The notes under the pieces were generated by a model, which did no database searches, was not told where the DNA came from, and saw nothing but the letters and a program-made list of their open reading frames with translations. Positions 16,690-25,959 of a DNA stretch of 45,799 nt are shown here, in pieces; positions within the stretch are counted from its first letter, which is position 1; every line of letters begins with the position of its first letter. A program made the position numbers and the translations under genes. The DNA is from Thermoplasmatota archaeon (lineage in GTDB: Archaea > Thermoplasmatota > Thermoplasmata > Thermoplasmatales > Thermoplasmataceae), in assembly GCA_023379845.1 (NCBI GenBank), contig JAMCPG010000042.1, forward strand, positions 83,203 to 129,001, in the 5' to 3' direction.

Positions 16690-17880
16690 TCACGCCCTTT
16701 CCAAAACCATGGAATATCCCTGGCCGCCACCAACGCAAAGTGTCGCCACACCAATATCTTTCCCCTTTTCCTGAAGCGTTCTTGAAAGTGTTCCGGCCAG
16801 TCTTGCTCCAGATGCGCCGAGAGGATGGCCTATGGAGATTGCCCCTCCATGTATGTTGACCTTTTCCATTGGGATATCAAGCTCCTTCATTGCATTCAAG
16901 GGAACAACGGCAAAAGCCTCGTTAATCTCCCAAAGATCAATGTCATTTCCCGTCAATCCGGTATTGGCAAAAGCTCTCTTCGTTGCAGGAACCGGTCCCT
17001 CTCCCATTATGGAGGGATCAACTGCCGCCCATCCAAAACCTCTTATTTTGCTGATAGGTTTCAAACCGTATTCATTGAGCTTGGCTCCCGACATCAGCAT
17101 AACAAGAGATGCGCCGGCGTTAAGGGGAGAAGAATTCCCGGCAGTTATACTTCCTCCTGATTTAAATGCGGGTTGAAGTTTCTCGAGCTGTTCGAGATTT
17201 GTATCTTTCCTGATGCTCTGATCTCTGTCTATCCTGACAATGTTACCATCCTTCTCCACCTCGACGGGAAGGATCTCACCCGGCAGATATGTGTCCACGG
17301 ATTCAGCTGCAAGCTTATGGCTCCTCAAAGAGAATTCATCCATTTCCTTTCTTCCAATACCTTTCAGATCAGCCAGCTTTTCTGCCGTGAGGCCCATTGA
17401 GTAGCCTGTATTCATGTCGAGCCTGGCATACTCCGGACGGACAAGCAACTTGATGTTCGGTTTGATGTGGGGGTTGTTTGAAAGGGGAACATGCGTCATG
17501 TGTTCCATCCCCCCAGCAAGCACAATATCAGCATTTCCGGTCATAATCTCCATTGCACCTATGCTTATTGCATTCAGGGAGGATGAACAAGCGCGATCAA
17601 TTGCCATAGCGGGAACGGTGACAGGCAGCTTCGAGAGGAGAGCAGGATGTTTTCCACCATAAGTCCAGTTTTCGTCTGCCTGGAGTGCACAGCCAGTAAT
17701 CAAATCAGAAATCTCCTGGGGGCGCACACCAGTCGAGGAAATAGAATCATTCACGAGACTGGCAAGAACCTCATCCATCCTGATTCCGTTGAATACGTCA
17801 CGCTCAGGGTCATTCGGTCTTGATCTTGAAAAAGGGCTCCTTTTATAGTAAACGATGAAAGCATCTTTCTGATCAGGCAT
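16690..17880 (-). CDS. Thiolase (acetyl-CoA C-acyltransferase)
   Basis: A 396-residue degradative-type thiolase, cleaving 3-oxoacyl-CoA with CoA to give acetyl-CoA. The nucleophile is C98 in AIDRACSSSLNAIS; the C-terminal catalytic residues are in NEAFAV, SIGHPLGASGARLAG and ATLCVGGGQGYSM (second cysteine). Degradative rather than biosynthetic is inferred from company with acyl-CoA dehydrogenases. The start chosen is the ATG of MPDQKDAFIVYYKRSPF; ATGs 5 and 36 codons upstream are in frame, but the longer extension is hydrophobic, unconserved in look and crosses a TATA-like TTTTAATA box. First gene of the operon thiolase, dehydrogenase, dehydrogenase-like. No enoyl-CoA hydratase or 3-hydroxyacyl-CoA dehydrogenase lies in the window. 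Confidence 0.92.
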   Translation of the reverse strand: MPDQKDAFIVYYKRSPFSRSRPNDPERDVFNGIRMDEVLASLVNDSISSTGVRPQEISDLITGCALQADENWTYGGKHPALLSKLPVTVPAMAIDRACSSSLNAISIGAMEIMTGNADIVLAGGMEHMTHVPLSNNPHIKPNIKLLVRPEYARLDMNTGYSMGLTAEKLADLKGIGRKEMDEFSLRSHKLAAESVDTYLPGEILPVEVEKDGNIVRIDRDQSIRKDTNLEQLEKLQPAFKSGGSITAGNSSPLNAGASLVMLMSGAKLNEYGLKPISKIRGFGWAAVDPSIMGEGPVPATKRAFANTGLTGNDIDLWEINEAFAVVPLNAMKELDIPMEKVNIHGGAISIGHPLGASGARLAGTLSRTLQEKGKDIGVATLCVGGGQGYSMVLERA

Positions 17881-18052
17881 AATTATCTCTTCCATGATAC
17901 AAGTAGTATTAAAATGAGTTATGCTGACATGAGTGCCGATAGATTTTAATAACATGAAGCTAAATTTTAAACTTAACCCGATTTGCAAAAAATTGGCTGA
18001 AGTTTTGTGAGAAATTAGGTCAGATTTTACAGATGGTGGTATTTGAAATATG

Positions 18053-18115
18053 TATTGGGTCTTAGAGTCGTGTATCTAGGGGTTTCCGTCATAGCTTTTG
18101 GCTCTAAACCCAATA
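18053..18115. other. Long imperfect hairpin in intergenic DNA
   Basis: A 15-base arm (18053-18067, TATTGGGTCTTAGAG) pairs with 18102-18115 (CTCTAAACCCAATA) with a single bulged base; the loop is 34 bases. It lies between the thiolase promoter and the end of the aminopeptidase gene. The GC-containing, nearly perfect pairing stands out from its AT-rich surroundings. It could be a structured small RNA, the ends of a miniature mobile element or a long terminator; no further hallmark was found. Confidence 0.5.
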
Positions 18116-18134
18116 TGCGTATATGGCTTTCATT

Positions 18135-18158
18135 GATAAAACACACATATATTTTATC
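18135..18158 (-). terminator. Hairpin downstream of the aminopeptidase gene
   Basis: GATAAAA and TTTTATC form a perfect 7-base inverted repeat around a 10-base loop, eight bases beyond the minus-strand stop at 18166. The position suits a 3' end signal. Confidence 0.45.
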
Positions 18159-18165
18159 GAGGATA

Positions 18166-20559
18166 TCAGGAACTGCTTTTGATTGCCTTAAGGAGCTTTT
18201 CATTTATTGCCAATGATTCAAGGCCCTGGGCAATTCCTCTTTCCAGCAAAGGAGTGCTTATTCTCTTCAACAGGTCCTCCATCTCCTTTGTCCTGCCAAG
18301 TCCAATATATGGCGTTACCCCGAATATGAGCCTGCTGGGTGTTGCAGTTCCAACAAAAACACTTGACATCCTCTTTGCGATTTCCGGGAGCTTCTTGAAA
18401 GCCAGATCCCTGTTTGCAGGATCGACCCCGAGAGATGAGAAGTAGGATGTTATATCCTGTTTCTTGATCTTTCCTTCATCTATCAGCTTGGTCACGAAGT
18501 TGTAACTCTCTTCGCCCTTTATATGTCCCATTGCTGATATGATCTTGACCCTGTCCTCATCGCTCCTGACCTTTGCGAGTTTGTCGGCCATCTTCCTGAT
18601 ATCAGAAAAGTGGAGGGCAGCAGCAATTGCAATAGCACCCCTCATGTCCGGGACCTCATCCTCCAAGGAGTCGAATTTCTTCGCAACTTCCGAAGCGAAT
18701 CCTGAATCAATCATTGCGAGCCTTGCACTTAATGTTCCCCGAAGGATGGTGTCATTCACCGATTCACCCTTCTTCATGCTGCCAAGCCTTTCAAGCTGGG
18801 CCCTGTAGAATTTTACTGCAATATCGACAAGCTTCTTGTTCTTGTGGTCGAGCAGGTACAACTGCTGGTACTGTGATGATATCTCCTGAACTACGGTGTT
18901 ATCGTGATCCCCGTTGAATTTTGAAATATAGTGCGCATATCTTTCAAAACCAAGCCTTCCTGAAACCAGGAATGCATACATATCAGATACGACGCCCCAT
19001 CTGTCGAGATAACTCATACTCTTCATATTGCCGAGCATGTTCTCGTATGAGGCCTCATCATAAAGGACCCTGTAGAAACCAGACTCATCAGCGTTCAGTT
19101 TAACAAAATCATGAGCGTCGATATCCATATGGTCTGATTCCATCAATAGTGCCTCTTCCTTGCCCTTCCTTTTCAGTGTAAGTGGTATCGGCCAGATCTC
19201 ATCTGATTGCGATCCATCCAGCAGGAAACGTCTCTGTTCAAGGCGCAGCTTCTCTCCATTGCGCTTCACCTCTACATAAGGGTATCCGGGCCTCTTAATC
19301 CAAGCTTCCATCACTTTGCTTATGGGCTTGCCGGAGGACCTCTCAATGCTCTTCCACAAATCCGCACCAGTTGCGTTCTGGTAAGAGAATGCTGTCAGAT
19401 AGGAGTGAATCCCCTGCCTGAATTCTTCATGACCTGCATATTTCTCAATCATTCGCAGTATCATGCCCCCTTTGCCGTAGCTTATCTGGTCAAATATCTG
19501 GGCAACGGTCTCCGGATCCTTCACATCCACATCGATAGGATGCGTTTTCTGGAGGGAATCATCGTTGAATGCTCCAGAGGCCCGTGTAAGCATCATTTCG
19601 CCCGTAATATTCCAGTCAGGGTAATACTTCTCGACCATCTTGTACATCATGAAAGTAGCAAAACTTTCGTTGAGCCAGAGATCATTCCACCACTTCATCG
19701 TGACAAGATCACCGAACCACTGGTGTGCAATCTCATGTGCAATTACCGAAGCGACCCTTTTCTTAGTTATCTCGCTTGTGTTCTTGTTCACAAGAATGGC
19801 TGTTTCCCTGAAAGTAATTGCGCCCCAGTTCTCCATTGCACCTGCGCCAAACTCCGGCACAGATATGAGATGCATCTTGGGGAGTGCATAGTTTATTCCA
19901 AAGTATGAGTCAAAGAACTCAAGCGATTGCTTTCCAACCGTGATAGGAAAATCAGTGCTGTCCAGATTATTTGCAAGTCCGCTGAGATACACATCCTTGT
20001 CCTTGTATTTTCCTGACCTGGTCTCTAACTTTCCTATTCCCAGGTACAGGAGGTAAGTGGACATCCTTGGCGTTTCATGAAATACGTAGGTCTTCCTCCC
20101 CTTTGCGGTTTCAACGTTCTTTGCAGGCATATTTGATATTACATCTAGGCCATCATCAACCTTGACAGTCAACTTGAAGACAGCTTTCCAGCTTGGATCA
20201 TCGACGCAGGGAAAAGCCATTCTTGCACCTGTAGATTCAAACTGCGTCGTGAGCATCTCGCTTCCATCAACTGCTTTGGCGATATAGAGCCCCATCAGGG
20301 TTTTAGAGGCATCGGCATGAAACTTTATTTTTAGGGAGGACTTCTTACCAAACTTTCCCTTTACAACGATCTCGTCACTCTTGGATCCTTTCTCATGTTT
20401 AACATTGGCTCCATCGAGTTCCATGGAATCAACAACCGGTCCAGATACATTGAGAAGCAATGAGTCCGACTCGCCTTCCGTACTTATCGTTTCCTCACCT
20501 GCATAAGAGTGGCCCGAGAAATCCACGTCAAGCGATATATCGTATTTCTCTATTTTCAT
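18166..20559 (-). CDS. M1-family aminopeptidase, tricorn-interacting factor F2/F3 type
   Basis: A 797-residue zinc aminopeptidase. It has the M1 exopeptidase motif GAMENWGAITFRE and the zinc motif HEIAHQWFGDLVTMKWWNDLWLNE split over HExxH (two His, catalytic Glu) and the distal Glu of NESFA. N-terminal beta domain (about 1-190), catalytic domain (190-440), then the beta-sandwich and a long C-terminal helical domain. Length and motifs match Thermoplasma tricorn-interacting factors F2 and F3, which take short peptides released by proteasome and tricorn down to free amino acids. F2 and F3 cannot be told apart by eye. A TATA-like GAATTAAACTTC lies about 26 bases before the ATG, so leaderless. It stands alone between two hairpin-flanked gaps. 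Confidence 0.93.
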   Translation of the reverse strand: MKIEKYDISLDVDFSGHSYAGEETISTEGESDSLLLNVSGPVVDSMELDGANVKHEKGSKSDEIVVKGKFGKKSSLKIKFHADASKTLMGLYIAKAVDGSEMLTTQFESTGARMAFPCVDDPSWKAVFKLTVKVDDGLDVISNMPAKNVETAKGRKTYVFHETPRMSTYLLYLGIGKLETRSGKYKDKDVYLSGLANNLDSTDFPITVGKQSLEFFDSYFGINYALPKMHLISVPEFGAGAMENWGAITFRETAILVNKNTSEITKKRVASVIAHEIAHQWFGDLVTMKWWNDLWLNESFATFMMYKMVEKYYPDWNITGEMMLTRASGAFNDDSLQKTHPIDVDVKDPETVAQIFDQISYGKGGMILRMIEKYAGHEEFRQGIHSYLTAFSYQNATGADLWKSIERSSGKPISKVMEAWIKRPGYPYVEVKRNGEKLRLEQRRFLLDGSQSDEIWPIPLTLKRKGKEEALLMESDHMDIDAHDFVKLNADESGFYRVLYDEASYENMLGNMKSMSYLDRWGVVSDMYAFLVSGRLGFERYAHYISKFNGDHDNTVVQEISSQYQQLYLLDHKNKKLVDIAVKFYRAQLERLGSMKKGESVNDTILRGTLSARLAMIDSGFASEVAKKFDSLEDEVPDMRGAIAIAAALHFSDIRKMADKLAKVRSDEDRVKIISAMGHIKGEESYNFVTKLIDEGKIKKQDITSYFSSLGVDPANRDLAFKKLPEIAKRMSSVFVGTATPSRLIFGVTPYIGLGRTKEMEDLLKRISTPLLERGIAQGLESLAINEKLLKAIKSSS

Positions 20560-20627
20560 ATCTTGTGAATATTACTTGAAGTTTAATTCTATCGATCGAC
20601 CGGGATGGCTTCAGCATGAGAGTAGAA

Positions 20628-22649
20628 TCACTGCAACTTGCCGGCAATTATCTCTGAGATGTCGTTTATCTTTATCTTCTCCTCCCTGTTTGTCACCTTC
20701 CGTGCATCATCGAGCATAATCATGCAGTATGGGCAAGCAGTTACGAGGTTTGTAGCGCCTGTCTGGTCTGCCATTTCTATCCTCTTATGAGAGATCTTTG
20801 TACCTGCGGTTTCATTCATCCAGAGTCTACCGCCGCCTGCTCCGCAACAGAGGGACTTTGTCTTGTTCATAGCCATCTCAACTATGTTGCTTGAAACTGA
20901 GCCAAGGGCTTCCCTTGGAGCATCGAATACCCTGTTGTATCTTCCCAGATAACATGGATCATGGAATGTATATTTCGCATCCCTGTCGCCATCCTTTGAA
21001 ACCTTGATCTTCCCTTCAGAAATAAGCTTGGAGATGTATTCTGTGTGGTGAAAGACTTCCACCTTATATCCCATCGAGGCGTAATCATTCTTAAGTGAGT
21101 TGAAGCAGTGCGGGCATGCAGTAATGATCTGTTTTACGTTGTGCTTCTTCAGTGTTTCGATGTTCTGTGTAGCAAGAGTCTGCGCCATGTATTCGTTTCC
21201 CGTTCTCTTCGCAGGGTCACCGGTGCATTTCTCCTCCTCTCCCAGTATGGCAAAATTGATCTTCGCTTCCTTCAGAATCTTAACAACCGATTTTGCTATG
21301 TCGCTGTTCCTTGGATCAAAACTTGCAACACAGCCAACCCAGTAAAGGAGATCAAAATCATCGCTTTGCGTCTTTGAAACTATGTTTATCCCAAGGTCCT
21401 TCGCCCAGTCAGCACGTGTGGACTGTGGGTTGTTAAAGGGTGAATTATACATCTCAAGATTCCTGTACATGTCGATCGTCTCCTTTGGTGCCTTTCCCTG
21501 GTTCAGCACCAGCGATCTTCTCATGTTCACGATCTTGTCAAGGTGGTCGATCATGACAGGGCACTGCTCAACGCAAGCCATGCATGTCGTGCAGGACCAC
21601 AGATCCTCCTCTGCTATCGCAGATCCAATTACAGGCTTGATCAGTTCTGACTTTGCAGGATCCTCTTGGGACCTCCTCACCTCCGGGCCCTCGGCCAGGA
21701 CAACCTCTCTCAGGTCCCAAATTATGTCCCTCGGGGAAAGGGTCTTTCCGGTCATAGCGGCAGGGCAGTTTGCAGTACATCTTCCGCACTCAGTGCAGGC
21801 ATAGAAGTCGAGGTAATCCTTCCAAGTGAAATCACGTATGTCTGTTGCGCCAAACTTGGTTTCCTTCTCAAAATCTATGGGCATCAACTGCGCCTGTGGC
21901 GTATCCTTCAACAGAAGAACATTGAAAGGAGCGGCCAGGAGGTGAAGATGTTTTGATCTGGGTATGTATACGAGGAAAACGAGAAAATCGAGTGCATGTA
22001 CTGTCCATACGGACCAGTAGAGATAGTAACCGGCAGAACCGGATATTTTGGGCAGGGACGTCGCAAGAGCATACGTTATCGGGGTGTATTGCGTTGGAAG
22101 CGTGGTCATAATTGCTCCAGGAATTGATTGGGTCACACCGTCTATCCTGAGTATACCGAGAATGTAATAACTGATCATGAGCGTGCCTACAAGGAAAAGT
22201 ATAAAGGCTGCCTCAAATCCGTTGAAACCCTGATACCTGGGAATTCTTATAACCCATCTTCGCAACACGGCATAAATGACATCTGCAATCAGTATTGCAG
22301 CCATGATATCTACAGTGAGGAAGACCGCATCTGCCAGGCCGCCCGGAGGTATCAGCACCTTCCCGGGAAACAGGCCTGTATAGAAGAAGCTAAGGGAATA
22401 GCCCGCGAATGCGATGAATCCCCAGAACATTATCGCGTGCATTATCCCGCCGGAGAGATCCTTGAAGAGTTTACCCTGCAGGAAGACGTTTCTTATGACG
22501 TAGTAAAGCCTTCTTCCGATGTTTGCCTTCATTTTCACCTTTTTCTGCGGTATTTTGAAGGCATTCCAAAGCAGGGAATAGATGGTGTACAGGAAAAGGA
22601 ACACAGCGATGATAACGCCAGCAAGCAGTAAAATCGAGAATAGGTACAT
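20628..22649 (-). CDS. Membrane-bound heme/Fe-S oxidoreductase (HdrD-like CCG protein, ETF:quinone oxidoreductase type)
   Basis: A 673-residue fusion. Residues 1-240 hold about six membrane helices of the NarI-like heme b type, with histidines suited as ligands (H71 in GGIMHAIMFWGF, H218 in WTVHALDFLVF, H234/H236). Next come two [4Fe-4S] motifs, C285-x2-C288-x2-C291-x3-C295 and C353-x2-C356-x2-C359-x3-C363, and two cysteine-rich CCG-type domains (EKCTGDPAKRTG with CPHC; HDPCYLGRYN, CCGAGGG, CPYC). This layout is that of proteins proposed to pass electrons from ETF or acyl-CoA oxidation to menaquinone, and resembles HdrDE. The presence of three acyl-CoA dehydrogenases nearby fits that job; an alternative is a lactate/glycolate or heterodisulfide-type role. 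Confidence 0.85.
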   Translation of the reverse strand: MYLFSILLLAGVIIAVFLFLYTIYSLLWNAFKIPQKKVKMKANIGRRLYYVIRNVFLQGKLFKDLSGGIMHAIMFWGFIAFAGYSLSFFYTGLFPGKVLIPPGGLADAVFLTVDIMAAILIADVIYAVLRRWVIRIPRYQGFNGFEAAFILFLVGTLMISYYILGILRIDGVTQSIPGAIMTTLPTQYTPITYALATSLPKISGSAGYYLYWSVWTVHALDFLVFLVYIPRSKHLHLLAAPFNVLLLKDTPQAQLMPIDFEKETKFGATDIRDFTWKDYLDFYACTECGRCTANCPAAMTGKTLSPRDIIWDLREVVLAEGPEVRRSQEDPAKSELIKPVIGSAIAEEDLWSCTTCMACVEQCPVMIDHLDKIVNMRRSLVLNQGKAPKETIDMYRNLEMYNSPFNNPQSTRADWAKDLGINIVSKTQSDDFDLLYWVGCVASFDPRNSDIAKSVVKILKEAKINFAILGEEEKCTGDPAKRTGNEYMAQTLATQNIETLKKHNVKQIITACPHCFNSLKNDYASMGYKVEVFHHTEYISKLISEGKIKVSKDGDRDAKYTFHDPCYLGRYNRVFDAPREALGSVSSNIVEMAMNKTKSLCCGAGGGRLWMNETAGTKISHKRIEMADQTGATNLVTACPYCMIMLDDARKVTNREEKIKINDISEIIAGKLQ

Positions 22650-22781
22650 CAGTCACCACACCGGAGATTCAGACAATCCACGTGTCATTATATAAGCGCA
22701 TTATATTTATTATTTCCCTAATATTTTACGTGATTCCAAGTCCTGGGAGCATAACCATTCGAATGTGCATGATCAAATCGC

Positions 22782-22813
22782 ATCAAGATAATTTAGTGCG
22801 AATTTTTCTTGAT
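22782..22813 (-). terminator. Hairpin downstream of the sedolisin gene
   Basis: ATCAAGA (22782-22788) and TCTTGAT (22807-22813) form a perfect 7-base inverted repeat 20 bases beyond the minus-strand stop at 22834. On the minus strand the loop begins with A5, not T-rich, so activity is uncertain. Confidence 0.4.
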
Positions 22814-22833
22814 AAGCTCAAGATGAAACGGCA

Positions 22834-25737
22834 TTACCTGCGCCGGCGACCCGATGCCACTATTCCCGCAGATATAAAGGTCAAAGCTAGTAACGTCAGC
22901 AAGATCTGAATTTCCCTGCTAGAAAGAATGGAATTATAAATCGATCCAAGTATGCCAGTCGGCTTGCTTCTCGAAAAAGTTATCGACTCCATTATCCTGT
23001 GGCCATTCACGATAATCGAGCCGTTAGATGGGCTTGCACTATATCCACCAATGGCGGAAACATTGAACGAAATGGTTGAATTAGCGAAGTAAAAGACGAT
23101 AGATGTGTTGGTGCCAGAGACGGTCTGGTTTCCGAGCGTGACTGACCATTCAGTTCCAGCTGGAAGTCCCGTTTCACTGAATATTACAGGCATGACGTAT
23201 AACCTGAATGTTATATTTACGACAGAGGGCTTCCCGCCAGCAACTGTCAGTTCTTGTAACGAAGAATTGAAATATGACAGGTTAAAACTCCCGGCGTGAT
23301 AAGTATATGTCCCGTTCATAAGATCTACTATTATTTCTGAGGTGTTGGATGATGCATTCAATGTCTGCCCGGTTGAGCTGGTTATGTTGACGTACCAGAA
23401 TCCCGAAGGCAACCCTTTCTCAATAAAAGTCTCTACGTACAGTACCGGATCAAACATGATCGTAATGTTCAATGACCTATTTCCTGATACGGTAAAGGTT
23501 CCGCTTCCATTCAATGGTCTGTAATCCGGATCTTTTGAATTGGCGAAATACATGTAAGTCCCGTTTTTGAGAAAGAGTTGAATTGACTTAGAAGTTGACG
23601 ATCGATACGATATATTCGCTGTTTGGTTGTATATATAAATGGACCACGGTGTTGCCGAAGGCAGACCAGACTCTTCAAACGAAGCGGAAAATCTTGAAAC
23701 TTTAAATTTTATATCAACCGACTTCGATCCATTCACTGAGATATTTCCTGACGACGGATATGCCAAATATGACTGGTTCGCGCTTGAAACATTGTATGAA
23801 TAGGAACCGTTGGGAAGACAGTATGTGATATTGGAACCCGACAATGCAGATTCAAGCCTGCCTGAAACGTTTACAAACCATTTGCCTGAAGAGAGGCCAG
23901 ACTCGTTGAAAGTCACCAAGTGTCCAAGCTGGTTACTTACAAGGTTATAGGAGTTTATACTTCCCCAGCCGACAGACAGGCTATATCCGTTTCCAGCTGC
24001 AAAATCCGCATTGGTCCCATTCCTTATTATATAAAAGACAGGTTTTCCAGACAAATTCCCAGAGATCTGTTCCTGCCCGAGCTTGTAGAGGAGAGGGTTG
24101 ATAAAACCCTCTGGTTTTCCCAACGAGTGATCGATAACGGCTATCTGTCCCGCAACAAGCGGTGACGCAATACTTGTTCCATCAACATCGGCATAACCGG
24201 CCTGCCCATTAATTGAGATGTAGATTGACATGTTTGCCCCATCGGCTGCGATATCCGGTGTACCCCTGCCAGATGCAACACCGGTTATTGGCTCTGCCCC
24301 TGATATAACCTTACTGACATATGATGAGGACTGCTGCCAGTTCGGCTCAGGAAAAATCTTGCTCACTCCGCCCTGTGATCCGTTGCCTGGATCAGGGGTG
24401 TTGAACCAGACAGCCTCGGACGAAATCCCTGTGGTTCCACTACCATTACTTGACTGTGTTCCCGACAGGTAAGTGAAGGCGCCTCCCACAGCCAGGGTTC
24501 CAAAATTATTGTACGCCATTGAAGCCGGAAAGGATGGTACTGGAGATGGTGTGTTCCCATTATCTCCGGAAGAAGCTATGACGGTTATCCCCCTTGCCGC
24601 AGCCTCCATTTCATATTGCATCCAGGTTGAGTCATTGCAGTCCTGAGTTCCCCATGAATTAGAAATTGCAACGACTTTTGAAAGCGCGGAATCCACCGTT
24701 GCATTATAGCTTGGGGAAAGAACGGAGGCAAAAGCGACATTCAGGTCACTGATACTTGGTGCGGATCCATAAACTTCCACAATCGAAGCTCCCGGAGCCA
24801 TTGAACCTGCCATTTCAAGATCGAGTGTGCTCTCCACATTAGCTTGAGTTGAGTCATATTGGGCAGATTGACCCGGCGGAAGAGCACCGCAGACTGGATA
24901 CCCATAAACAGAAGGAACAGGCTCTCCCGAGGGCAGGTTATTTTTGAAGTAGGTCGATATGTCGACAGGGTCAAAGGGTGCAACCGACACATTGGAACTG
25001 GTGTGCCCCGTCCAGAGTATTGTTGCAATGGTAGAATTTGAAGGATAACCGTACTGCTTGAAAAGTTGATTAAGCTGGTATGCAGCCTGGAAATCTGAAC
25101 CGTATAGTGTCTGATCTGTTCCAGAGCCTGTGAAGAGAGGGGATAAACTGGGCACAAACCTGTCGCTGAGCCCAGAGATCGATGCAATTTTTCCAAAATT
25201 TGCTTCCAGGCTGGGCACTGCATCTGGAGCAAAAAACAATCTTTCAGGAGACTTGAAAACCATGATTTCTGTATGGAAAACATCTTCAAACTGTCTAACC
25301 GTTGCTGTCAGGGATATAGATACCCTATCTTCAAACGTTCTTGATACATTGAGCCCATTCGACTTGAAATAGTTCACATACGAATTGTATTCTGTATAGC
25401 TTGGCGAGAATTCTGAAATGAACTCTTTCTCCGTCAGATATCTGTGATACTCAGGTGAGAATGGATCCTGAAGGTTCATCAGAAGCTGGCTTAACTGCGC
25501 GCTGTTCCTGAATTCTAGTGTTACCAGGATGGTCAGCGTCTTGCCTTGATTCATCGATCCAAGTTGCATGTCGGATCCAAGATATGTGCACGAGGCTTGC
25601 GCGGATATGTACTGCGAAGCATTCGGATACGAGGAGACTCCGGGTTGGCTTGGATCTGTCCTATCTTGTGTTAACCCTAATCCTGAAATAAGTATGAGGA
25701 GGATCGCAATTACCCATGCAAAATAGGCATACTTCAC
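22834..25737 (-). CDS. Secreted, membrane-anchored sedolisin (S53, pro-kumamolisin) serine-carboxyl protease
   Basis: A 967-residue acid protease precursor. A signal peptide/anchor (about 5-23) leads to an activation prodomain (about 45-190; SPEYHRYLTEKEF is typical), then the catalytic domain: E302 and D306 in VESTLDLEMAG, oxyanion D392 in SSGDNGN, and nucleophile S522 in DGTSIASP. From about 606 there are four related repeats of some 80 residues, each opening with F-x-E-x-G-L-P/S (about 610, 687, 770, 853). A C-terminal membrane helix and RRRR tail (about 945-967) anchor it outside the cell. Many NxS/T sites suggest glycosylation. Role: digestion of protein outside the cell at low pH, feeding the peptide economy that also includes the F2/F3-type aminopeptidase. 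Confidence 0.92.
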   Translation of the reverse strand: MKYAYFAWVIAILLILISGLGLTQDRTDPSQPGVSSYPNASQYISAQASCTYLGSDMQLGSMNQGKTLTILVTLEFRNSAQLSQLLMNLQDPFSPEYHRYLTEKEFISEFSPSYTEYNSYVNYFKSNGLNVSRTFEDRVSISLTATVRQFEDVFHTEIMVFKSPERLFFAPDAVPSLEANFGKIASISGLSDRFVPSLSPLFTGSGTDQTLYGSDFQAAYQLNQLFKQYGYPSNSTIATILWTGHTSSNVSVAPFDPVDISTYFKNNLPSGEPVPSVYGYPVCGALPPGQSAQYDSTQANVESTLDLEMAGSMAPGASIVEVYGSAPSISDLNVAFASVLSPSYNATVDSALSKVVAISNSWGTQDCNDSTWMQYEMEAAARGITVIASSGDNGNTPSPVPSFPASMAYNNFGTLAVGGAFTYLSGTQSSNGSGTTGISSEAVWFNTPDPGNGSQGGVSKIFPEPNWQQSSSYVSKVISGAEPITGVASGRGTPDIAADGANMSIYISINGQAGYADVDGTSIASPLVAGQIAVIDHSLGKPEGFINPLLYKLGQEQISGNLSGKPVFYIIRNGTNADFAAGNGYSLSVGWGSINSYNLVSNQLGHLVTFNESGLSSGKWFVNVSGRLESALSGSNITYCLPNGSYSYNVSSANQSYLAYPSSGNISVNGSKSVDIKFKVSRFSASFEESGLPSATPWSIYIYNQTANISYRSSTSKSIQLFLKNGTYMYFANSKDPDYRPLNGSGTFTVSGNRSLNITIMFDPVLYVETFIEKGLPSGFWYVNITSSTGQTLNASSNTSEIIVDLMNGTYTYHAGSFNLSYFNSSLQELTVAGGKPSVVNITFRLYVMPVIFSETGLPAGTEWSVTLGNQTVSGTNTSIVFYFANSTISFNVSAIGGYSASPSNGSIIVNGHRIMESITFSRSKPTGILGSIYNSILSSREIQILLTLLALTFISAGIVASGRRRR

Positions 25738-25959
25738 TCGGTGGCATTATCTTATAGGATAAAATAATTAATGGTACTATTCAGTTGGGCATCTCGGAAT
25801 CCAGAAACTTTGCTATCTATTGAGCGAGAAATCTCGAGTTTACATGGAGCGGATGGTTTCGGAAGACCAATCGTTCCAAAAACGTGAGAAACCATCTGGA
25901 ATATTTGTCCTTCGTAACTTGGGCGCGATCCATTAGTTTGAAATGCGTTTAATGAAATA

